Assembly (NCBI GenBank): GCA_910575005.1
Contig: CAJTCL010000010.1
Coordinates: forward strand, 62,001 to 126,000
DNA length: 64,000 nucleotides
Direction of reading: 5' to 3'
Source of the DNA: Lachnospiraceae bacterium
GTDB lineage: Bacteria; Bacillota; Clostridia; Lachnospirales; Lachnospiraceae
Shown: positions 60,135 through 64,000 of the stretch, piece by piece
How the letters are laid out: the number at the start of each line of letters is the position of its first letter
Numbering within the stretch: the stretch's first letter is position 1
Made by a program: the position numbers and the translations under genes
Notes under the pieces: generated by a model
The model's input: the letters and a program-made list of their open reading frames with translations, nothing else
What the model was told of the DNA's origin: nothing
The model's database searches: none

Positions 60135-63020
60135 TTAGTCCGTAAATCCATTGGTACTGCTCTCAATTTCCTCTGCTTGTCCATCTAACAAAGTCTTTTC
60201 ATCTGCTAGTTTAAAATAATATTTTAAAATATTGCTGGACACTTCCGCAGCATTTGCGGAAGTATAACCGTGGGCAATACGGGTAGTAATCGCAATTTCT
60301 GGACTCTCAAATGGTGCATAGCCGATAAACAGCGCATGATTGGCGCGGGTTTTGATCTGCTGTGCTGTACCAGTTTTTCCTGCCACTGCCACTGGAAAAT
60401 CCTTAAAAGATTTATTATTTTCCACTACCATCCGCATACCATTTTGAATAGCCTCCCAGGAGATGGCTGATACATCTGTAATCTTGCGAATAATTTCCGG
60501 CTTAAATTCCTGTACCAGTTTTCCATCTGAGGTTGTTTCCTTATTTAATAGTGTCAGTTTATATACATCTCCGCTGCTTGCCACTGCGGTCAGATATCGT
60601 GCAATTTGTGTGGTGGTATAGTTGTGATTTCCCTGTCCAATCGCGGAAGTGATTGGGTATTCGTTGGATATCTGCGGTTCATTTTCAGGGATTTCTATTC
60701 CCGTCTTCTCATCCAAACCAAACAATGCAGCATATTTTTGCAAGGCGGTGATACCTTTATTATCATTATAAGTGCCTCCATCGGAACTTAGACGATATCC
60801 CATTTCATAGAAGAAATAATTGCAGGAATGTTGAATCGCTTCTGAGATATTGATTCGGCCGTGGGTGCTGCCTGGATAAATCCAGCATTTGGGCGGAGGT
60901 GTGATATTGGTATATTCGCCCTCATCTTTGATCTCTTCCCCGACACTCACTACACCCTCCGTCAAGGCCGCAGCCGCAGTGATCGGCTTAAAGGTAGAAC
61001 CTGGCGCTGTCCGCTGCTGTGTGGCATTGTTATATTGAGGTACTGACAAATCGCGTTGCAGCCTCTCAAAATATTCCGAATCCACAGTATTTGCCAGACG
61101 ATTGGTATCATAGCCTGGATAAGTGACACAGGCAAGCAATTCACCTGTTCTTACATCCACCATAACACAACTTGCGGTACAAGGGTCAAGTGCAAGCTGA
61201 GCAGGAGTGATTTTCAAGTTTTTAATCTTGTCGCGTAAAAAATCAAATGCACTGAGGCTGCCATTCGTAAGCGCTGTACGGTCTCCATCTTCTTCCTGTA
61301 AAATGCCCTGTTCAAATAAAATCTGACAAATCTGAGTACCTGATACCAGTTCATCCTTAATCATATATCGGTATATTTTCTTGCTAAATTCTTTATCCAT
61401 CTGTAATTCTGCAAGAATATAAGAAATTAGTGCATCATAGCTCTCCGAAGAATCAGAATACTTGGATTCCGTATCAAAACCAGTAATATCAATCCAATCC
61501 ATCGCAATGGCTCGCTGCAAATATTCCGCAAGGCTGGCCGTATCATTTTTCCAGGATAAATACACTTCATCTTCAGTATTTACCCTATCTGATAAAAAGA
61601 CATTTTTTTCACCCAACATTGACAAAATATAACTCATATATACTTGCTGTTCTTTCTCCAACTCACCATACGGGGTTGGAGAAGGAGAGAAAAATTGCTG
61701 CCGCAGCTCTTCCATCACAGCATTCTGTTTACTCTGAAAAATACTGTATACTTGCCGCTCCATCTCCTGGGCATCTTCTTCTTCAAAATGGTTTAGATTG
61801 ATAACATTATTATTGATTAAAGCAAAATACACATCGTCAATCGGAATCTTGATATCGGAAGCAGAACCTGAACTAGTATCATATTCCTTAATATTTTCAA
61901 TCTGAGCATATACAATTCCGGCAAGCTCCTGTTCCAGCATACGATATACTGCTTCCTGAAGTTCGGCATCAATCGACAGGTAGATATCATTTCCAGAAGA
62001 TGCTTCTACCTTCTCAATCATCTCCATAATACGGCCCATATTGTCTGTATAGAATTTTTCCGTTCCCTTGCTGCCCTGCAAATGCTGATCCATTACCTGC
62101 TCAATACCTGATTTTCCTACCACATCATTGAGTGTATATTCTTCGTTTTCAGCAGAAAGTGTATCATATTCTTCCTGCGATATTTTGCCGGTATAACCAA
62201 TAATATGTGAAAAATATTCGCTGTCCACATATTTTCGGATACTGTCTTCCATGATATCCACTCCCTGCAAAATATCAGAATTTTCCTTTACGACAGCGAC
62301 GGTCTCCTCACTAACATTTTGTGCTATCGTGGTCTGAACATATTTCTGGAAATTATTTTGGGAGATGGCATAACGAAGCACCATAATCTTATAGGCTTCT
62401 TCCTCTGAATAAAGTACCTGCTCCTTTGACACTTTTTCCTCTTCTCTACCCTCTACGCCAATGCCAAATTTATTCTGCAGATACTCTATCACCTGGCTGG
62501 AAGTAGCTTTCTCCTCGTGATACCCCAGTTTTTTATTATATTTCAGATCATCTATTTTGGTGTAACCATAGACATCCGCGAGAAAACGCTTTAATGCCTT
62601 GCCTGTTACAGTAAAATCATACTGCCCATTTTCATTTTTCTGAATATCAAAATCATTGGCAATCGTATCACCCTTTTTCTCAATCATACGGATTAAGGTG
62701 CTAAGCTCCTGATTCAGCATTTGATTTTTCTGTTTTGTGCTGTCATATACGCCATTATCTTCAATTGTCACAGAATAAGACAATTCATTAAAGGCAAGTA
62801 ATTTACCATTGCGGTCAAAAATACTGCCACGGGTTCCAGAAGTAATGCGCTCCTTTTGAATCCATAAAGTATAATTATCTAGATATTCCTTACCATTGAT
62901 AATCTGTAACACAAAAATGCGGTGTATCAATGAGCTGAATAACAAAATCATAACCACACTGAGCACAAACAATCTGGAGGTCAGTATTTTTTTTACATAT
63001 TCTTTAAAAAACTCAGCCAA
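60135..63020 (-). CDS. mrdA: Penicillin-binding protein 2 (elongation transpeptidase)
   Basis: Cross-links peptidoglycan for lateral growth with RodA. 961 residues, much longer than E. coli PBP2 (~630). One N-terminal membrane helix (~10-35, SRLFVLSVVMILLFSSLI), a dimerisation domain with RGSIFDRNGKLLAFNE, a long inserted helical/charged region (~300-600), then the transpeptidase domain: STFK (~677), SCN in HSCNYFFYEMG (~730), KTGTAQQ (~881). TTG 63020 is chosen: GAGGAGGG lies 8 bases upstream inside the end of mreD. An in-frame TTG at 63044 is less well placed. Confidence 0.93.
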   Translation of the reverse strand: MAEFFKEYVKKILTSRLFVLSVVMILLFSSLIHRIFVLQIINGKEYLDNYTLWIQKERITSGTRGSIFDRNGKLLAFNELSYSVTIEDNGVYDSTKQKNQMLNQELSTLIRMIEKKGDTIANDFDIQKNENGQYDFTVTGKALKRFLADVYGYTKIDDLKYNKKLGYHEEKATSSQVIEYLQNKFGIGVEGREEEKVSKEQVLYSEEEAYKIMVLRYAISQNNFQKYVQTTIAQNVSEETVAVVKENSDILQGVDIMEDSIRKYVDSEYFSHIIGYTGKISQEEYDTLSAENEEYTLNDVVGKSGIEQVMDQHLQGSKGTEKFYTDNMGRIMEMIEKVEASSGNDIYLSIDAELQEAVYRMLEQELAGIVYAQIENIKEYDTSSGSASDIKIPIDDVYFALINNNVINLNHFEEEDAQEMERQVYSIFQSKQNAVMEELRQQFFSPSPTPYGELEKEQQVYMSYILSMLGEKNVFLSDRVNTEDEVYLSWKNDTASLAEYLQRAIAMDWIDITGFDTESKYSDSSESYDALISYILAELQMDKEFSKKIYRYMIKDELVSGTQICQILFEQGILQEEDGDRTALTNGSLSAFDFLRDKIKNLKITPAQLALDPCTASCVMVDVRTGELLACVTYPGYDTNRLANTVDSEYFERLQRDLSVPQYNNATQQRTAPGSTFKPITAAAALTEGVVSVGEEIKDEGEYTNITPPPKCWIYPGSTHGRINISEAIQHSCNYFFYEMGYRLSSDGGTYNDNKGITALQKYAALFGLDEKTGIEIPENEPQISNEYPITSAIGQGNHNYTTTQIARYLTAVASSGDVYKLTLLNKETTSDGKLVQEFKPEIIRKITDVSAISWEAIQNGMRMVVENNKSFKDFPVAVAGKTGTAQQIKTRANHALFIGYAPFESPEIAITTRIAHGYTSANAAEVSSNILKYYFKLADEKTLLDGQAEEIESSTNGFTD

Positions 63021-63531
63021 ACTTACTTGCCCTCCTCTTTTCAATTACTTCTAATCTCTGGTTGATTTTCAGTATCACAAAATAGAGCACAATTGTCACC
63101 AATACAGTGTAAACAAGCTCTGGCAGCATGATATGCACCAGATAATAATCAAACTGAAATCTGCCTCGCAGGAAAAACAGAAATACATAAACTAATATAT
63201 TATAAGAAAAATCACTTGCGGCGATTAAGATCAATGGCAGTTTGATATCATCTGGAAAAAACATTTTCCGAAAAAATCCGTTGACATAACCAATGTATGC
63301 ATACACCAGAGCATAAAAACCAATCACGTTTCCGTAAAATATATCCATCAGAAGGCCGCTGAAAAAACCAATCCACATACCTTCTTTCCTGCCGCGCATA
63401 AAACCAAATGCTGAGGTTACAGCGATTAGCAGATTAGGCGAAATGGACGCAAAAGTCAGAGCTTGAAACAAGGTGCTCTGCAGCAAAAAACATACTGCAA
63501 TAATGATAAATACCGTTATTTTACGTCTCAT
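63013..63531 (-). CDS. mreD: Rod shape-determining protein MreD
   Basis: 172-residue membrane protein with five or six helices, part of the elongasome. ISPNLLIAVTSAFGFMRGRK, EGMWIGFFSGLLMDIFYG and ALVYAYIGYVNGFF are typical of the family. ATG 63531 follows AAAGGAG. It ends overlapping the PBP2 start. Confidence 0.92.
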   Translation of the reverse strand: MRRKITVFIIIAVCFLLQSTLFQALTFASISPNLLIAVTSAFGFMRGRKEGMWIGFFSGLLMDIFYGNVIGFYALVYAYIGYVNGFFRKMFFPDDIKLPLILIAASDFSYNILVYVFLFFLRGRFQFDYYLVHIMLPELVYTVLVTIVLYFVILKINQRLEVIEKRRASKFG

Positions 63532-63544
63532 GTTGTCTGCTCCT

Positions 63545-64000
63545 TTAGTCCTTTTGGACGGTTTTTTTGTCCAAGATTACCAATACTTCCTGTAAATGTT
63601 GGAAATCAACGGCCGGTGTCACAGTACCTGAATAAGTCAGATTATTGGGATCGCGGTTAATGGTGCTCACATAGCCAATCAAGATTCCTTCCAGATACTT
63701 ATCACTAATATGTGAAGTGACAAGCTGCTCTCCTGCTTTCACAGCATCATCCTCACATTTTAAATCTGAAAATTGAATTACTTGCTCTTTATTCATAGAT
63801 GCCAGATTTCCATTGATAATACAGCGGTCTGCGCTTGATAATGCCATACCGCTGACATTACTGGCATCGTCAATGATTGAACGGACCTTTGCATAATTGG
63901 GACCAGTATCAATCACAATTCCCACCAGGCCGCTTCCAGCGATCACATTCATATCTTTTTCAATGCCGTCTTTTTCTCCTTTGTCAATCAGAAAGGTATT
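63545..64000 (-). CDS. mreC: Rod shape-determining protein MreC, C-terminal part (partial)
   Basis: The frame runs off the window at 64000; 151 residues remain. FLIDKGEKDGIEKDMNVIAG and SGLVGIVIDTGPNYAKVRSI are the beta-barrel domain of MreC, with GILIGYVSTINRDPNNLTYS nearer the end. The N-terminal membrane helix and coiled coil lie outside the window. It heads the block mreC-mreD-mrdA on the minus strand. Confidence 0.93.
   Translation of the reverse strand, partial: NTFLIDKGEKDGIEKDMNVIAGSGLVGIVIDTGPNYAKVRSIIDDASNVSGMALSSADRCIINGNLASMNKEQVIQFSDLKCEDDAVKAGEQLVTSHISDKYLEGILIGYVSTINRDPNNLTYSGTVTPAVDFQHLQEVLVILDKKTVQKD

Overview
The window reads as chromosomal DNA of a low-GC, spore-forming Gram-positive anaerobe, most likely Lachnospiraceae (class Clostridia). 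Grounds: the order TIGR03960 radical SAM - TIGR03936 - RNase E/G - rplU - prp - rpmA - obgE - yhbY - nadD - yqeK - rsfS; sporulation genes yqfC/yqfD next to phoH and ybeY; a Min system beside mreCD/mrdA/rodA; an L27 with the N-terminal extension cut by Prp; and the DUF6323/DUF6179 pair. No rRNA, tRNA, CRISPR array or intact prophage was seen. Family calls come from reading motifs in translated sequence; no database search was run.

Layout. 1-2346: end of a P-loop ATPase gene, then a chemoreceptor gene with a terminator. 2399-11933: Dus tRNA dihydrouridine synthase, pyrimidine-nucleoside phosphorylase, then the packed run yqfC-yqfD-phoH-(HD-like membrane protein)-ybeY, a DUF3048 lipoprotein and a MOP-family flippase. 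11951-18047: recU, then hisZ-hisG-hisD-hisB-hisIE with a consensus promoter and a strong terminator. 18208-32286: accessory region with a leucine-rich-repeat surface protein, an Rpn-type nuclease, the DUF6323/DUF6179 pair, a GNAT enzyme, a WYL regulator with GyrI/TfoX-like small proteins, an MFS/ABC/TetR transport block on the minus strand, PhzF, and two decayed genes. 32337-41165: conserved ribosome, RNA and cofactor cluster. 41270-46267: NADAR protein, divergent lexA and a YneA-like SOS division inhibitor, a plsC pseudogene, dtd, about 950 bp of AT-rich repeats, and a XerS-like tyrosine recombinase. 46434-54490 (minus): HAD phosphatase, cytidylate-kinase-like protein, rluD-lspA, aroB, ylmH-sepF-yggS-hlyD. 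54884-64000: DUF378 protein, a P-loop protein, then the envelope block (minus) mreC-mreD-mrdA-minC-minD-minE-rodA-mgsA-dac.

How it fits together: the conserved blocks handle ribosome assembly and tRNA quality (rng, L21, Prp, L27, ObgE, YhbY, RsfS, YbeY, RluD, Dtd, Dus), histidine synthesis, cell shape and division (Mre, PBP2, RodA, Min, SepF, DD-carboxypeptidase) and the SOS response (LexA, YneA-like, RecU). The most unusual signals are non-coding: a dispersed intergenic repeat family ending in GTAACTATT-like inverted repeats (five likely members), recurring GTGTCAAA palindromes, a 44-bp tandem repeat, and repeats with palindromic cores just upstream of the Xer gene. Among proteins, the inactive-looking HD domain between phoH and ybeY and the decayed HisA/HisF barrel fused to HisIE stand out. 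No clear new multi-gene system was found.
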